In this document: one piece after another, positions 1 through 8,542 of the stretch | Numbering within the stretch: position 1 is the first letter of the stretch | Layout of the letters: every line of letters begins with the position of its first letter | DNA from: an uncultured Bacteroidales bacterium | Lineage (GTDB): Bacteria; Bacteroidota; Bacteroidia; Bacteroidales; UBA932 | Direction of reading: 5' to 3' | DNA length: 64,000 nucleotides | Assembly (NCBI GenBank): GCA_900317925.1 | Contig: ONIQ01000004.1 | Coordinates: forward strand, 1 to 64,000 | Notes under the pieces: generated by a model | What the model was told of the DNA's origin: nothing | Databases searched by the model: none | The model's input: the letters and a program-made list of their open reading frames with translations, nothing else | Position numbers and translations under genes: made by a program

Positions 1-406
1 CGCAGGACCTTCCAGGAAAATGGCCCCTGGCATGGAAGGTCCCCCGGAAAAACGCAGGACCTTCCGGGAAAATGGCCCCTGGCATGGAAGGTCCCCCGGA
101 AAAACGCAGGACCTTCCGGGAAAATGGCTCCTAGCATGGAAGGTCCCCCGGAAAAAGGCAGGACCTTCCAGGAAAACGGGCTCTGGCATGGAAGGTCCCC
201 CTGAAAAACGCAGGACCTTCCGGGAAAATGGCTCCTGGCATGGAAGGTCCCCCGGAAAAACGCAGGACCTTCCGGGAAAACGGGCGCTGGCATGGAAGGT
301 CCCCCTGAAAAACGCAGGACCTTCCAGGAAAATGGCCCCTGGCATGGAAGGTCCCCCGGAAAAACGCAGGACCTTCCGGGAAAATGGCCCCTGGCATGGA
401 AGGTCC
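1..406. repeat. 52-bp palindromic tandem array, copy 1 (at least 8 units)
   Basis: Units begin at 1, 53, 105, 157, 209, 261, 313 and 365, an exact 52-bp period, and the array may extend beyond the window start. Each unit carries GGACCTTCC near one side and its reverse complement GGAAGGTCC near the other, so each can fold into a 9-bp hairpin around an A-rich and GGCCCCTGG-containing loop. Units differ by a few substitutions. All frames stay open only because the period is not a multiple of three, so I do not treat it as coding. A second, inverted array of the same unit lies at 26846-27044. Confidence 0.93.
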
Positions 407-476
407 TGGGGCAGGTGTCGTGCGAGTCCCGAAAAAGGGTGGTTTTTCGGAACCGAGCTGTTAATTGGACGGGGCA

Positions 477-504
477 ATCCACGGAAAGTGCCGTTTTCGT
501 GGAT
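477..504. repeat. 28-bp imperfect inverted repeat next to the 52-bp array, copy 1
   Basis: The segment starts ATCCACGG and ends CGTGGAT, with complementary arms around a short centre (AGTGCCG). A close relative with the same length and arms lies at 26805-26832 beside the second 52-bp array, in the opposite orientation. The pairing of array and inverted repeat at both loci suggests one composite element. Confidence 0.75.
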
Positions 505-524
505 GGGATTGGAGAGTAGCGCTG

Positions 525-623
525 GCGGGGCGGCATGAGGCGACATGCCACCCCCGGCTAGGGGGTGCCTGCGAAGCGGCGGTCTTGTGCGGGAAGGGCA
601 GGCGGGGGTCGCCGGTGCCGCTC
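525..623. repeat. Dispersed structured repeat, copy 1
   Basis: The 47 bases at 525-571 are identical to 33595-33641, and the 29 bases at 595-623 are identical to 33666-33694; the 24-25 bases between them differ. The first block can form two adjacent hairpins: GGCAT/ATGCC (about 532-549) and CACCCCC/GGGGGTG (about 551-569). It has no coding character. The conserved ends and folded core resemble a small non-autonomous or REP-like element, but no transposase is nearby. Confidence 0.85.
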
Positions 624-658
624 CGGCTCGCGACGCTAAGGGACGCCCGCCATACATG

Positions 659-750
659 GACAGGAAGGGGGCAAAGACAGGGAAGGGGGCAAGGACGGGG
701 AAGGGGGCAAGGACGGGGAAGGGGGCAAGGACGGGGAAGGGGGCAAGGAC
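659..750 (+). repeat. 18-bp G-rich tandem repeat, about five units
   Basis: The unit is GACGGGGAAGGGGGCAAG, with starts at about 659, 676, 694, 712 and 730; the first unit is one base shorter. The plus strand has regularly spaced runs of four or five G, which fits a G-quadruplex motif. The minus strand, which is the transcribed direction of rplQ, would carry the C-rich form, but this lies beyond the rplQ terminator. Confidence 0.9.
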
Positions 751-752
751 GC

Positions 753-781
753 AAAAAAGGCGGCCCGATGGGTCGCCTTTT
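753..781 (-). terminator. Rho-independent terminator of the L16-L17 operon
   Basis: Read on the minus strand, a 12-bp stem with one mismatch (755-766 against 770-781, three-base loop) is followed by six T (plus-strand A at 753-758). It is the first terminator-like structure downstream of rplQ and lies beyond the 35-bp repeats, so those repeats should be in the operon's 3' untranslated RNA. Confidence 0.8.
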
Positions 782-796
782 CAGCTGGTTGACGGT

Positions 797-924
797 GCGC
801 TTATTCTGCGGCAGGTGTGCGTCTAAGCGACGCGCTTATTATGCGGCAGGTATGCGCCTAAGCGGTACGCTTATTCTGCGGCAGGTGTGCGCCTAAGCGA
901 CGCGCTTATTCAGCGGCAGGAGCC
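797..924. repeat. 35-bp tandem array merging into the rplQ stop region
   Basis: Units start at 797, 832 and 867, exactly 35 bp apart. A fourth, partial unit begins at 902 and is the last codons and stop codon of rplQ itself (core GCTTATTCnGCGGCAGG). The array appears to be repeated copies of the gene's own 3' end. As 35 is not a multiple of three, the copies do not extend the reading frame. Confidence 0.9.
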
Positions 925-1409
925 TCGGCAGCGGGGGCCTCAGTAGCGGGAGCCTCGGCGGCAGCCGGAGCAGCCTCAGCCTTCTTGGCGCGGCTACGAC
1001 GGGTCGTCTTCTTGGCCTCTTTCTTAGGAGCGGCGCTGGCGAGAGCGGCCTCGTTGAAATCGACAAACTCCACAAGAGCCATTTCGGCAGCGTCACCAGG
1101 ACGGAAGCCCGTGTGCAGGACGCGGAGATATCCGCCCGGACGATCGGCAATCTTCGGGGCAATCACACCGAAGAGTTCCTTGATGGCCTCTTTGTTCTTG
1201 AGGTAGCTGAACACCACGCGACGGGAGTGGGTGGTATCCTCTTTCGACTTCGTGATGAGGGGCTCGACGTACATCTTCAGGGCCTTGGCTTTGGCAACCG
1301 TGGTGCTGATACGCTTGTGCTCGATCAGGGCCGATGCCATGTTGGCCAGCGTAGCCTTGCGGTGTCCGCTCTTGCGGCCGAGGTGATTGATTTGTTTATT
1401 GTGCCTCAT
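906..1409 (-). CDS. rplQ: Ribosomal protein L17
   Basis: This is bacterial L17, a protein of the large subunit near the tunnel exit. The N-terminus reads [17 protein letters not shown], followed by the usual L17 core to about residue 120. At 167 residues it is longer than typical L17 (about 115-130). The extra part is a Lys-rich segment and then an Ala/Pro/Glu tail of repeated EAPA-like motifs, a low-complexity extension. It is the last gene of the operon, 3 bp after rpoA. The tail's stop region also seeds the 35-bp array downstream. Confidence 0.98.
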   Translation of the reverse strand: MRHNKQINHLGRKSGHRKATLANMASALIEHKRISTTVAKAKALKMYVEPLITKSKEDTTHSRRVVFSYLKNKEAIKELFGVIAPKIADRPGGYLRVLHTGFRPGDAAEMALVEFVDFNEAALASAAPKKEAKKTTRRSRAKKAEAAPAAAEAPATEAPAAEAPAAE

Positions 1410-1412
1410 ACT

Positions 1413-2426
1413 TTATTCGTTGTTATTCTTTTTCTTAACTTCGATATTATACTTGGTGACATCCATTCCGAAGCTGAGCTTCATCTTCTCCACCAGCTGG
1501 TCGATCTCATTCAGCGACTTCTTGCCGAAGTTGCGGAACTTCATGAGTTCGGCACGGGAGTAGGAGACGAGGTCGGCGAAGGTGTCGATATCGGCAGCCT
1601 TCAGGCAGTTGTAAGCCCGGACCGAAAGACCCATGTCGGAGAGCTTGGTCAACAGGAGGTGACGGGTATGGAGGGATTCTTCATCCAGCTCCTTCGTGTC
1701 GGCCTCGATGACGTTCTCGACGAAGATCTTTTTCTCGTCGGTGAAAAGTTTGAAGTGGGCGATCAAAATGCTCGCAGCCTCCTGAAGAGCGGCATCCGGT
1801 GAGATGGAACCATCGGTTACAATCTCCAGGTTGAGCTTCTCGTAGTCCGTCTTCTGCTCCACACGCCAAGGCTCTACCGTCCAGTTCACGTTGCGGATCG
1901 GCGTGTAGATGGCGTCCACGGGAATGGTTCCGATGGGCGTATTCTCGTCACGCATCTCCTCGGCGGGAACGAAACCGCGGCCCTTGGTAATGACCAGCGT
2001 AAGTTCAATGGTTACGGAAGGCTCCAGCGTGCAGATGTGCTGCTCAGGATTCAACACCTTGAAAGAAGACAATCCCTTAGAGAGATCATCTGCGATAAAC
2101 TCATGCTTACCGCTGATAACGATGTTTGCCGTCTCGGTTTCTTCAGTCTCAATCATCCGCTTGAAACGAACCTGCTTGAGGTTCAGGATGATGTCCTGCA
2201 TACCTTCGATCACACCGGGAATGGTCGCGAACTCCTGGTCCACGCCGTTGATCCGGATCTGACTGATGGCAAAACCTTCCAGAGAGGCGAGCAGGATGCG
2301 ACGAAGCGCGTTGCCGATGGTCTGTCCGTATCCGGGCTCAAGCGGCCGGAATTCGAAACGACCCACGGTGTCCGTGCTTTCGAGCATGATCACCTTGTCC
2401 GGTTTCTGAAATGCTAAGATTGCCAT
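1413..2426 (-). CDS. rpoA: RNA polymerase alpha subunit
   Basis: A 337-residue alpha subunit of normal length. The N-terminal dimerisation domain (about 1-230; it contains [18 protein letters not shown], the alpha motif for assembly with beta) is joined by a linker to a C-terminal helix-hairpin-helix domain (about 260-325; [16 protein letters not shown]) that contacts UP elements and regulators. It lies between rpsD and rplQ, the standard alpha-operon position, and is co-transcribed with the ribosomal genes. Confidence 0.99.
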   Translation of the reverse strand: MAILAFQKPDKVIMLESTDTVGRFEFRPLEPGYGQTIGNALRRILLASLEGFAISQIRINGVDQEFATIPGVIEGMQDIILNLKQVRFKRMIETEETETANIVISGKHEFIADDLSKGLSSFKVLNPEQHICTLEPSVTIELTLVITKGRGFVPAEEMRDENTPIGTIPVDAIYTPIRNVNWTVEPWRVEQKTDYEKLNLEIVTDGSISPDAALQEAASILIAHFKLFTDEKKIFVENVIEADTKELDEESLHTRHLLLTKLSDMGLSVRAYNCLKAADIDTFADLVSYSRAELMKFRNFGKKSLNEIDQLVEKMKLSFGMDVTKYNIEVKKKNNNE

Positions 2427-2451
2427 GATATTTCTTATTAGGTGTTAGCGA

Positions 2452-3054
2452 TTACTTGGAGTAGAAGTCGACGATCAACTGCTCGTTGATGGCCTCAGGA
2501 ATATCCGTACGGGCCGGAATGTTCAGATACTTGCCGACGAGGGTCTTGGCGTCGAACTCGATCCAGGAATACTTGGTTGCATTGGCAACGCTGGCCTGGA
2601 CAACCTCAAGGCTCTTGGAACGCTCGCGAACGGCCACGATGTCGCCCGGCTTGACGATAGCGGAAGGGATGTTGCACACGACACCGTTCAGGGTGATGTG
2701 GGCGTGGCTGACCAGCTGACGGGCGGCGGCGCGGGTAGGGGCGATGCCCATCCGGTACACCAGGTTGTCGAGCCGGGATTCGAGCAGGAACAGGAGGTTC
2801 TCGCCGGTCTGGCCTTTCATGCGGGAGGCCTTGGCGTAGATGTTCCGGAACTGACGCTCGAGAACGCCGTACATATACTTCACTTTCTGCTTCTCTTTCA
2901 GCTGTACACCGTATTCACGGGATTTTTTGCGCTTGGCAGCCAAGCCGTGCTGTCCCGGAGGATAGTTCCTCTTGTCAAGGTACTTGTCGGCTCCGAAAAT
3001 GGGCTCGCCGAATTTACGCGCGATTTTGGTGCTGGGACCTGTATATCTTGCCAT
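2452..3054 (-). CDS. rpsD: Ribosomal protein S4
   Basis: 200 residues, beginning [18 protein letters not shown], with an S4 RNA-binding domain around residues 90-155 ([13 protein letters not shown]...). It is a primary 16S rRNA binder in 30S assembly and in many bacteria the autogenous repressor of the alpha operon. The N-terminal region lacks the zinc-binding cysteines of some S4 forms. It lies between rpsK and rpoA, co-directional, 20-25 bp from each. Confidence 0.99.
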   Translation of the reverse strand: MARYTGPSTKIARKFGEPIFGADKYLDKRNYPPGQHGLAAKRKKSREYGVQLKEKQKVKYMYGVLERQFRNIYAKASRMKGQTGENLLFLLESRLDNLVYRMGIAPTRAAARQLVSHAHITLNGVVCNIPSAIVKPGDIVAVRERSKSLEVVQASVANATKYSWIEFDAKTLVGKYLNIPARTDIPEAINEQLIVDFYSK

Positions 3055-3074
3055 ATCAATAAATCTTTTAAAGG

Positions 3075-3461
3075 TTAAACTTTACGACGGCCTTTAGGTC
3101 TGCAACCATTGTGCGGCATCGGGGTGACATCGATGATTTCGGTCACGATGATACCGGCGTTGTTGATGGTGCGGATCGCGGACTCACGACCGGCGCCCGG
3201 ACCCTTGACATAAGCCTTCACTTTGCGGAGACCCGCATCGAAAGCGGCCTTGGAAGCGTCCTCGGCAGCCATCTGGGCGGCATACGGCGTGTTCTTCTTG
3301 GAACCGCGGAAACCGCACTTACCCGCAGAAGACCAGGAGATAACCTGACCCTGGGAGTTGGTGAGGCAGACGATCACATTATTGAAGGTTGATGAAATAT
3401 GGGCCTGGCCATAAGCTTCAACCTTGACAACTCGTTTGGAGGATGTTGTTTTCTTTGCCAT
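3075..3461 (-). CDS. rpsK: Ribosomal protein S11
   Basis: 128 residues. It contains the S11 signature [11 protein letters not shown] and the C-terminal basic [13 protein letters not shown]. It forms part of the 30S platform, where mRNA passes the E site. A short basic N-terminal extension ([15 protein letters not shown]) precedes the conserved core. It lies 13 bp after rpsM in the alpha-operon order. Confidence 0.99.
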   Translation of the reverse strand: MAKKTTSSKRVVKVEAYGQAHISSTFNNVIVCLTNSQGQVISWSSAGKCGFRGSKKNTPYAAQMAAEDASKAAFDAGLRKVKAYVKGPGAGRESAIRTINNAGIIVTEIIDVTPMPHNGCRPKGRRKV

Positions 3462-3474
3462 AATTCATCTGTTT

Positions 3475-3852
3475 TTACTTGGTCGCCTTCTTCTTGTTGG
3501 CAACGGTCTTCTTCTTACCCTTGCGGGTACGGGCATTGTTCTTGGTGCTCTGGCCGCGTACAGGAAGTCCGATACGATGACGGATTCCCCTGTAGCAACC
3601 GATGTCCATCAGACGCTTGATGTTCATCTGGACCACGGTACGGAGCTCACCTTCAATCTTGTATTCCTCGTTGATGGTGTTACGGATGGCAGCCACCTGG
3701 TTGTCATCCCACTCTCCGACCTTGATGTTACGGTCGATCCCACACTTGTCGAGAATCTTCTGTGCGGAGCTGCGACCGATTCCGAAGATATAGGTCAAAC
3801 CTATCTCTCCTCTTTTGTTATTCGGTAAATCTACACCGGCTATTCGTGCCAT
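3475..3852 (-). CDS. rpsM: Ribosomal protein S13
   Basis: 125 residues starting [19 protein letters not shown], with a helix-two-turns-helix region and the basic C-terminus ([17 protein letters not shown]) that contacts P-site tRNA. It sits in the 30S head. It is the first longer gene after rpmJ, with a 36-bp gap. Confidence 0.99.
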   Translation of the reverse strand: MARIAGVDLPNNKRGEIGLTYIFGIGRSSAQKILDKCGIDRNIKVGEWDDNQVAAIRNTINEEYKIEGELRTVVQMNIKRLMDIGCYRGIRHRIGLPVRGQSTKNNARTRKGKKKTVANKKKATK

Positions 3853-3888
3853 AATCTATTGTTACTTAATTTGTTTTACAAATGATTA

Positions 3889-4005
3889 TTATCCCTGGCG
3901 CATCTTGAATTTGGGATTCTTCTTGCAGATAACATACAGACGGCCTTTGCGTCTTACGATCTTGCAATCCTCGCTGCGCTTCTTGATGGATGTTTTGACT
4001 TTCAT
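3889..4005 (-). CDS. rpmJ: Ribosomal protein L36, degenerate zinc site
   Basis: A 38-residue protein beginning [15 protein letters not shown] and ending NPKFKMRQG, the length and basic character of L36. The zinc-binding type has three Cys and a His; here the first Cys is Ser (residue 11) and the His is Phe, while Cys14 and Cys27 remain. This is an intermediate between the C-plus and C-minus forms. The start is the only ATG that fits, 13 bp after infA. Its place between infA and rpsM is canonical. Confidence 0.95.
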   Translation of the reverse strand: MKVKTSIKKRSEDCKIVRRKGRLYVICKKNPKFKMRQG

Positions 4006-4018
4006 ATCGCGAAAAATT

Positions 4019-4237
4019 TTATTTGTACCTGAAAGATATTCTTCCTTTGGTTAAATCATAAGGTGAAATTTCAACCTTCACCCGGTCGCCCAAGAGGATA
4101 TGGATAAAGTGCATCCTCATCTTCCCAGAGATGTTGCAGAGAAGGACGTGTCCGTTCTCCAATTCTACTTTGAACATCGCATTAGGAAGAGTCTCGATGA
4201 CCGTTCCGTCCTGCTCGATTGCTACCTGTTTCGACAT
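4019..4237 (-). CDS. infA: Translation initiation factor IF-1
   Basis: 72 residues, the normal IF-1 length, forming one S1-like OB fold ([15 protein letters not shown]... ending KGRISFRYK). It binds the 30S A site during initiation together with IF-2 and IF-3. It lies between map and rpmJ, 12-13 bp from each, the usual position in the spc operon. Confidence 0.98.
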   Translation of the reverse strand: MSKQVAIEQDGTVIETLPNAMFKVELENGHVLLCNISGKMRMHFIHILLGDRVKVEISPYDLTKGRISFRYK

Positions 4238-4249
4238 TAAAAATTCACT

Positions 4250-5029
4250 TTAAAATTTAATTGTACCGTCTTTTTCGATGTAATCAAACGTGGATAGTTG
4301 TTCAGCCTTGCCTTTTCTGACAACAACCGTAAGTTCGTAATGCGCCGCTTTTTTGTGATCGGCCGTGTGCACTGCCCAACCATTTTTAGCTAAATACACA
4401 CCTCTGCCGCCTGCACAAATCATCGGTTCAATACAAATCACCAGTCCCCCGGGAAGGCGGGCGCCGTGGCCTTGGCGCCCGTAATTCGGGACGCCGGGAG
4501 CCTCGTGCATCTCCTTGCCCAGTCCGTGGCCTTCCAGCTCGCGGACCACCGAGAAACCGAACGATTCACAATACGATTGTACCGCGTGTCCGATATCGCC
4601 GGTTCTGTTACCCGCCACAGCCGCCTCGATTCCCTTATACAGGGAGGCCTTTGTCACATCCAGGAGCTTCCGGGTCTCGGCATCCACCTCCCCGACCGGG
4701 AAGGTGTAAGCCGAATCACCGTTGTATCCCTTGTACAAAGTTCCGCAGTCCACGGAGACGATGTCTCCTTCTTTGAGGGCGTAGTCCGACGGAAAACCGT
4801 GCACTACGACATCATTGACAGACATGCAGAGAGCTGCAGGGAAGCCCTCAAAACCGAGGAAACTGGGGATGGCACCGTGGTCGCGAATGAAAGTCTCAGC
4901 TACCCTGTTCAACTCATTGGTTGTCACACCCGGGGCAACGTGTTTACCGACTTCCGCCAGCGTCTTCGAGACGATTACGGCATTCTCGCGCAACAGTTCA
5001 ATCTCCTCTTCGGTTTTGGGCCTAACCAT
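4250..5029 (-). CDS. map: Methionine aminopeptidase, type I
   Basis: 259 residues with the pita-bread fold motifs. The metal ligands are recognisable in SVDCGT, NGDSAYTF and EGHGLGKEMHEAP, with two downstream Glu (CIEPM and the ELTVVV segment). It removes the initiator Met from nascent proteins in the cytoplasm. Its location between secY and infA is common in the spc operon. It has no N-terminal zinc-finger extension. Confidence 0.98.
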   Translation of the reverse strand: MVRPKTEEEIELLRENAVIVSKTLAEVGKHVAPGVTTNELNRVAETFIRDHGAIPSFLGFEGFPAALCMSVNDVVVHGFPSDYALKEGDIVSVDCGTLYKGYNGDSAYTFPVGEVDAETRKLLDVTKASLYKGIEAAVAGNRTGDIGHAVQSYCESFGFSVVRELEGHGLGKEMHEAPGVPNYGRQGHGARLPGGLVICIEPMICAGGRGVYLAKNGWAVHTADHKKAAHYELTVVVRKGKAEQLSTFDYIEKDGTIKF

Positions 5030-5050
5030 CTTTGATGATATTTCAAAAAA

Positions 5051-6388
5051 CTACATTCCGGAGCGTCCCGTCAGGCGGCCCGTTTTCATCAGACCGTCAT
5101 AGTGACGCATCAGCAAATAACTTTCAATCTGCTGGAGCGTGTCGAGCACGACACCCACCAGGATCAGGAGGGAAGTACCTCCGAAGAAGCTCGCGAAGGA
5201 GTTGCCCACGCCCAGTACCATGGCTCCGGCAGGGAGGATGGCGATGATGGCGAGGCAAATCGCGCCAGGCAGCGTCACACGGTCCAGGATCTTGTCCAGG
5301 AAGGACTGGGTGGCCTTTCCGGGCTTCACACCGGGGATGAAACCGCCATTCTGCTTCAGGTTCTCGGCCATCATCTGGGGATTGACCGTCACAGCCGTAT
5401 AGAAATACGTGAAGATGACGACCAGCAGGCCGAAGATCAGGTTATACCAGAAACCGGTATAGTTGCCGAGCGCAGCCGCCAGACCTCTCGTCGCATCGAA
5501 GCGGGAGAAGATGAGCGGGAAGAGCATCAAAGCCTGGGCGAAGATGATAGGCATCACACCCGCGGCGTTGATCTTGATCGGCAGGTACTGGCGGACACCG
5601 CCGTACTGTTTGTTGCCGATCACGCGTTTGGCATACTGTACGGGAACCCGGCGGACAGCCTGCACGAGGGCGATCGTGGCAAGAATCACGAGGAACCAGG
5701 CCACCAGTTCGATGATGACGAAGAGGGCACCGCCGTTGGTGGTGGACAACTTCGCACCGATCTCGGAAACGAGCGCGAACGGAAGGCGGGCCACGATACC
5801 GATCATGATGATCAGGGAAATACCGTTGCCGATGCCACGATCCGTAATACGCTCACCGAGCCACATCACGAACATCGATCCTGCGAGCAGGATGAGGGTA
5901 GAGACCAGATTAAAGACGAAGTTGCTGTAACCGAGACGGTTCACTGCGACGAAAGCCTCGCCGGGAATCTGGTTGTGGATCTGGGCCATGTAGGCCGGAC
6001 CCTGGATGCAGAGGATGAGGACGGTCAGATAACGGGTGATCTGATTCATCTTCCTCCGTCCGCTCTCTCCTTCCATCTGCAATTTGCGGAAGTAGGGAAC
6101 GAACATACCGAGCAGCTGGATGACGATGGAAGCCGAGATATACGGCATCACACCCAGCGCGAAGATCGAAGCGTTACCGAAAGCGCCGCCCGAGAACATG
6201 TTCAGCAGGCCGACGAGGCCGTCCTGCGAACTCTGCTGAAGGCCGGCGAGGTTTTCGGCATCGATACCCGGCAGCACGATGAAGCAGCCGAGACGATAGA
6301 CCAGGATGAGGAGGAACGTATATCCCAACCTCGTCCTGAGCTCTTCGATCTTGAAGATATTCTTAATGGTCTCGATAAATTTCTTCAT
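5051..6388 (-). CDS. secY: Preprotein translocase subunit SecY
   Basis: 445 residues with about ten membrane helices, the central pore of the SecYEG channel. Recognisable SecY elements are the N-terminal RTRLGYTFLLILVYRLG, the plug-side GGA region (LLNMFSGGAFGNASIFALGV) and the late cytoplasmic loop (NGGFIPGVKPGKAT) that contacts SecA or the ribosome. It lies 5 bp after rplO and is co-transcribed with map. Confidence 0.99.
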   Translation of the reverse strand: MKKFIETIKNIFKIEELRTRLGYTFLLILVYRLGCFIVLPGIDAENLAGLQQSSQDGLVGLLNMFSGGAFGNASIFALGVMPYISASIVIQLLGMFVPYFRKLQMEGESGRRKMNQITRYLTVLILCIQGPAYMAQIHNQIPGEAFVAVNRLGYSNFVFNLVSTLILLAGSMFVMWLGERITDRGIGNGISLIIMIGIVARLPFALVSEIGAKLSTTNGGALFVIIELVAWFLVILATIALVQAVRRVPVQYAKRVIGNKQYGGVRQYLPIKINAAGVMPIIFAQALMLFPLIFSRFDATRGLAAALGNYTGFWYNLIFGLLVVIFTYFYTAVTVNPQMMAENLKQNGGFIPGVKPGKATQSFLDKILDRVTLPGAICLAIIAILPAGAMVLGVGNSFASFFGGTSLLILVGVVLDTLQQIESYLLMRHYDGLMKTGRLTGRSGM

Positions 6389-6393
6389 CTCGA

Positions 6394-6843
6394 TTATTCC
6401 GTTACGATAGCTTTGCCTCCGGCAGCCTCGATCTTGGCGATCGCGGTCTTGGAGAATGCATCGGCCGTGACGTTGAGGGCGGCGGTGATTTCACCATTGC
6501 CCAGAACCTTTACGAGATCGTTCTTTCCGGCCAGACCGGCAGCGACGATATCCTCAATACCGAGTTCATTCTTGCCAAGAGCAGCGGCCAGCGCCTCCAG
6601 GGCGGGCACGTTGACAGCCTTGAATTCAATACGGGTAGGATTCTTGAAGCCGAACTTCGGCAGACGGCGCTGGATAGGCATCTGACCACCCTCAAAGCCG
6701 ATCTTGTGCTCGTAACCGGCACGAGCCTGGGCACCTTTGGTACCGCGGGTGGAAGTGCCGCCACGACCGGAACCCTGGCCACGTCCTACTCTCTTTCTGT
6801 TTTTGGTGGCACCCTTGGCGGGTGCGATAGTCTCAAGTTTCAT
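6394..6843 (-). CDS. rplO: Ribosomal protein L15
   Basis: 149 residues. The Gly/Arg-rich N-terminal tail (KNRKRVGRGQGSGRGGTSTRG) reaches into the 23S rRNA core, followed by the globular L15 domain. A strong Shine-Dalgarno AGGAGG (plus-strand 6851-6856) lies 7 bases before the ATG, which is unusual for this phylum. It is followed by secY. Confidence 0.99.
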   Translation of the reverse strand: MKLETIAPAKGATKNRKRVGRGQGSGRGGTSTRGTKGAQARAGYEHKIGFEGGQMPIQRRLPKFGFKNPTRIEFKAVNVPALEALAAALGKNELGIEDIVAAGLAGKNDLVKVLGNGEITAALNVTADAFSKTAIAKIEAAGGKAIVTE

Positions 6844-6861
6844 CTGTTTACCTCCTCTGCT

Positions 6862-7041
6862 TTAGATTTCTTCAACCTCAACGAGGTGACGGACTTTGGC
6901 AAGCTGACCTTCGGTGATCGGGTTCTTCTCGATCTCAACGGTCTGGTGCATCCGGTGGATGCCGAGGGAAAGCAGGTTGGCCTTCTGGCGCTTGCTCTCA
7001 CCGTTCTTGCTCTTGATCTGGGTAATTCTGTATTTTGCCAT
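6862..7041 (-). CDS. rpmD: Ribosomal protein L30
   Basis: A 59-residue protein starting MAKYRITQIKSKNGESKRQK and ending HLVEVEEI, with the L30 core (LLSLGIHRMHQTVEIEKNP). It has an AGGAGG site (7050-7055) 8 bases upstream of the start. It lies between rpsE and rplO, the canonical order. Confidence 0.96.
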   Translation of the reverse strand: MAKYRITQIKSKNGESKRQKANLLSLGIHRMHQTVEIEKNPITEGQLAKVRHLVEVEEI

Positions 7042-7053
7042 GTCGTTGTCCTC

Positions 7054-7572
7054 CTATCCGTTAAACACTTTGCTCATAGGAATACCGCGCAGACCGGCGA
7101 CCGTATAGGCGTCGCGCATTTCGGTAAGGGCAGCAACCGTAGCCTTGACGAGGTTGTGAGGGTTGGAAGAACCCTTGGACTTCGCAAGCACGTTCTGGAT
7201 GCCGGCACTCTCGAAAACGGCACGCATGGCACCACCAGCCTTCACACCCGTACCGGGGGCGGCCGGCTTCATAAAGACGCGGGAACCACCGAACTTGGTC
7301 TCCTGCTCGTGCGGGATGGTGGTATTGATGACCGGAATCTTCACCAGATTCTTCTTGGCATCCTCGACACCCTTCGCGATAGCGGCAGTGACTTCATTCG
7401 CCTTTCCAAGACCATAACCGACGACGCCGTTCTCATCGCCCACGACCACGATGGCCGCGAAACGGAAATGACGTCCACCCTTGGTGACCTTGGTAACGCG
7501 CTGGATAGCGACGAGGCGGTCCTTGAGCTCCAGGTCAGAGGTCTTCACTCTTTTTACATTTGTATTTGCCAT
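7054..7572 (-). CDS. rpsE: Ribosomal protein S5
   Basis: 172 residues. It has a double-stranded RNA-binding-like N-terminal domain ([20 protein letters not shown]) and a C-terminal S5 domain, including [16 protein letters not shown]. It takes part in 30S fidelity and mRNA helicase activity. It lies 12 bp from both rplR and rpmD. Confidence 0.99.
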   Translation of the reverse strand: MANTNVKRVKTSDLELKDRLVAIQRVTKVTKGGRHFRFAAIVVVGDENGVVGYGLGKANEVTAAIAKGVEDAKKNLVKIPVINTTIPHEQETKFGGSRVFMKPAAPGTGVKAGGAMRAVFESAGIQNVLAKSKGSSNPHNLVKATVAALTEMRDAYTVAGLRGIPMSKVFNG

Positions 7573-7584
7573 AGTCTTTCCTGA

Positions 7585-7947
7585 TTAGAAATTGAGGCCG
7601 CCTTCGCGTGCGGCATCTGCCAAACTTTTAACCCTTCCGTGGTAGAGATAACCTCCGCGGTCGAAAGACACGGCGGTAATACCCTTCTCCAGGGCGCGTG
7701 CCGCAACAGCCTTACCGACGATGGCGGCAGCATCAATACCATTCTTACCTTTGCACTCGGCGGCAAGGGCTTTGTCATTGGAAGCCGCGGCAACCAGCGT
7801 TACACCATGCTCGTCATCGATGACCTGGGCATAGATCTGCTTGTTGCTCCGGAACACGGCCAGACGGGGACGCTCCGGGGTACCGTTCACATGCTTGCGA
7901 ATGCGGTAGTGGATCCTTCTTCTTCTTTCTTCTCTATTCAATGCCAT
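7585..7947 (-). CDS. rplR: Ribosomal protein L18
   Basis: 120 residues. It is a 5S rRNA-binding protein of the central protuberance with the conserved [20 protein letters not shown] and [19 protein letters not shown] segments. A strong AGGAGG (7955-7960) lies 7 bases upstream of its ATG. It follows rplF by 14 bp. Confidence 0.99.
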   Translation of the reverse strand: MALNREERRRRIHYRIRKHVNGTPERPRLAVFRSNKQIYAQVIDDEHGVTLVAAASNDKALAAECKGKNGIDAAAIVGKAVAARALEKGITAVSFDRGGYLYHGRVKSLADAAREGGLNF

Positions 7948-7961
7948 AACTGTTCCTCCTA

Positions 7962-8522
7962 TTATTTAGCTGATGCAGTCTTACCGGCCTTGCGACGGAG
8001 CTGTTCGCCAACGAACTTGATACCCTTACCCTTGTACGGTTCAGGCTTGCGCATGGAACGGACCTTGGCAGCCACTTGTCCGAGGAGCTGCTTGTCGGCG
8101 CTCTTGAGAATGAGCACGGGGTTTTCGCCCTTCTTTACATCGGGGACCTCGGCCTTGATCTCGGGAGCGAGCATCATGTGAATCTCATGGGAATATCCGA
8201 GGGAGAACACGAGGAGCTGACCCTGGGCGGAAACACGGTAACCAACACCGACGAACTCCTGCTTGGTCTGGAAACCTTCGGAGACACCGACGACCATGTT
8301 GTGCACAAGGGCGCGGTACAGGCCGTGCATCGAACGATGACGGGGCTGGTCGGTGGGACGGGTGAATTTGATCTCGTTATCCTCAACGGTGATTTCGATA
8401 TCCGGATCGACTTTCTGGGAAAGCTCACCAAGAGGGCCTTTCACCTTCACCACGTTGCCGGGGAGTATCTCGACACTCACCTTCGCGGGGATGACTACAG
8501 GCAATTTACCAATTCTTGACAT
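7962..8522 (-). CDS. rplF: Ribosomal protein L6
   Basis: 186 residues with two homologous L6 domains and the C-terminal signature [19 protein letters not shown]. It sits near the sarcin-ricin loop and factor-binding site. The start follows rpsH by 20 bp in the standard spc order. Confidence 0.99.
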   Translation of the reverse strand: MSRIGKLPVVIPAKVSVEILPGNVVKVKGPLGELSQKVDPDIEITVEDNEIKFTRPTDQPRHRSMHGLYRALVHNMVVGVSEGFQTKQEFVGVGYRVSAQGQLLVFSLGYSHEIHMMLAPEIKAEVPDVKKGENPVLILKSADKQLLGQVAAKVRSMRKPEPYKGKGIKFVGEQLRRKAGKTASAK

Positions 8523-8542
8523 ACTATTGAATGGTTTTTAGA

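Larger units (their letters stand above)
407..905. other. Gene-free stretch downstream of rplQ
   Basis: No convincing gene is seen here. The stretch holds a perfect 8-bp hairpin (CCGAAAAA at 429-436 with TTTTTCGG at 443-450), a 28-bp inverted repeat, a dispersed repeat, a G-rich tandem array, the rplQ-side terminator and a 35-bp tandem array. These are listed separately. Confidence 0.8.

Noticed and set aside
1..406. CRISPR array
   Set aside because: Units are contiguous with no unique spacers, and no cas genes are present.
20..538. Long open frames across the 52-bp array
   Set aside because: All frames are open because the repeat lacks stop codons and its length is not a multiple of three; the translation is the same 52-residue pattern cycling through frames, with no start signal.
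465..896. Possible protein spanning the dispersed repeat and G-rich array
   Set aside because: It is made entirely of repeat DNA and a terminator hairpin; both strands give similar low-complexity frames.
5102..6685. Long open frame antisense to secY and rplO
   Set aside because: It is the mirror of GC-rich coding sequence; secY and L15 on the other strand are unmistakable.
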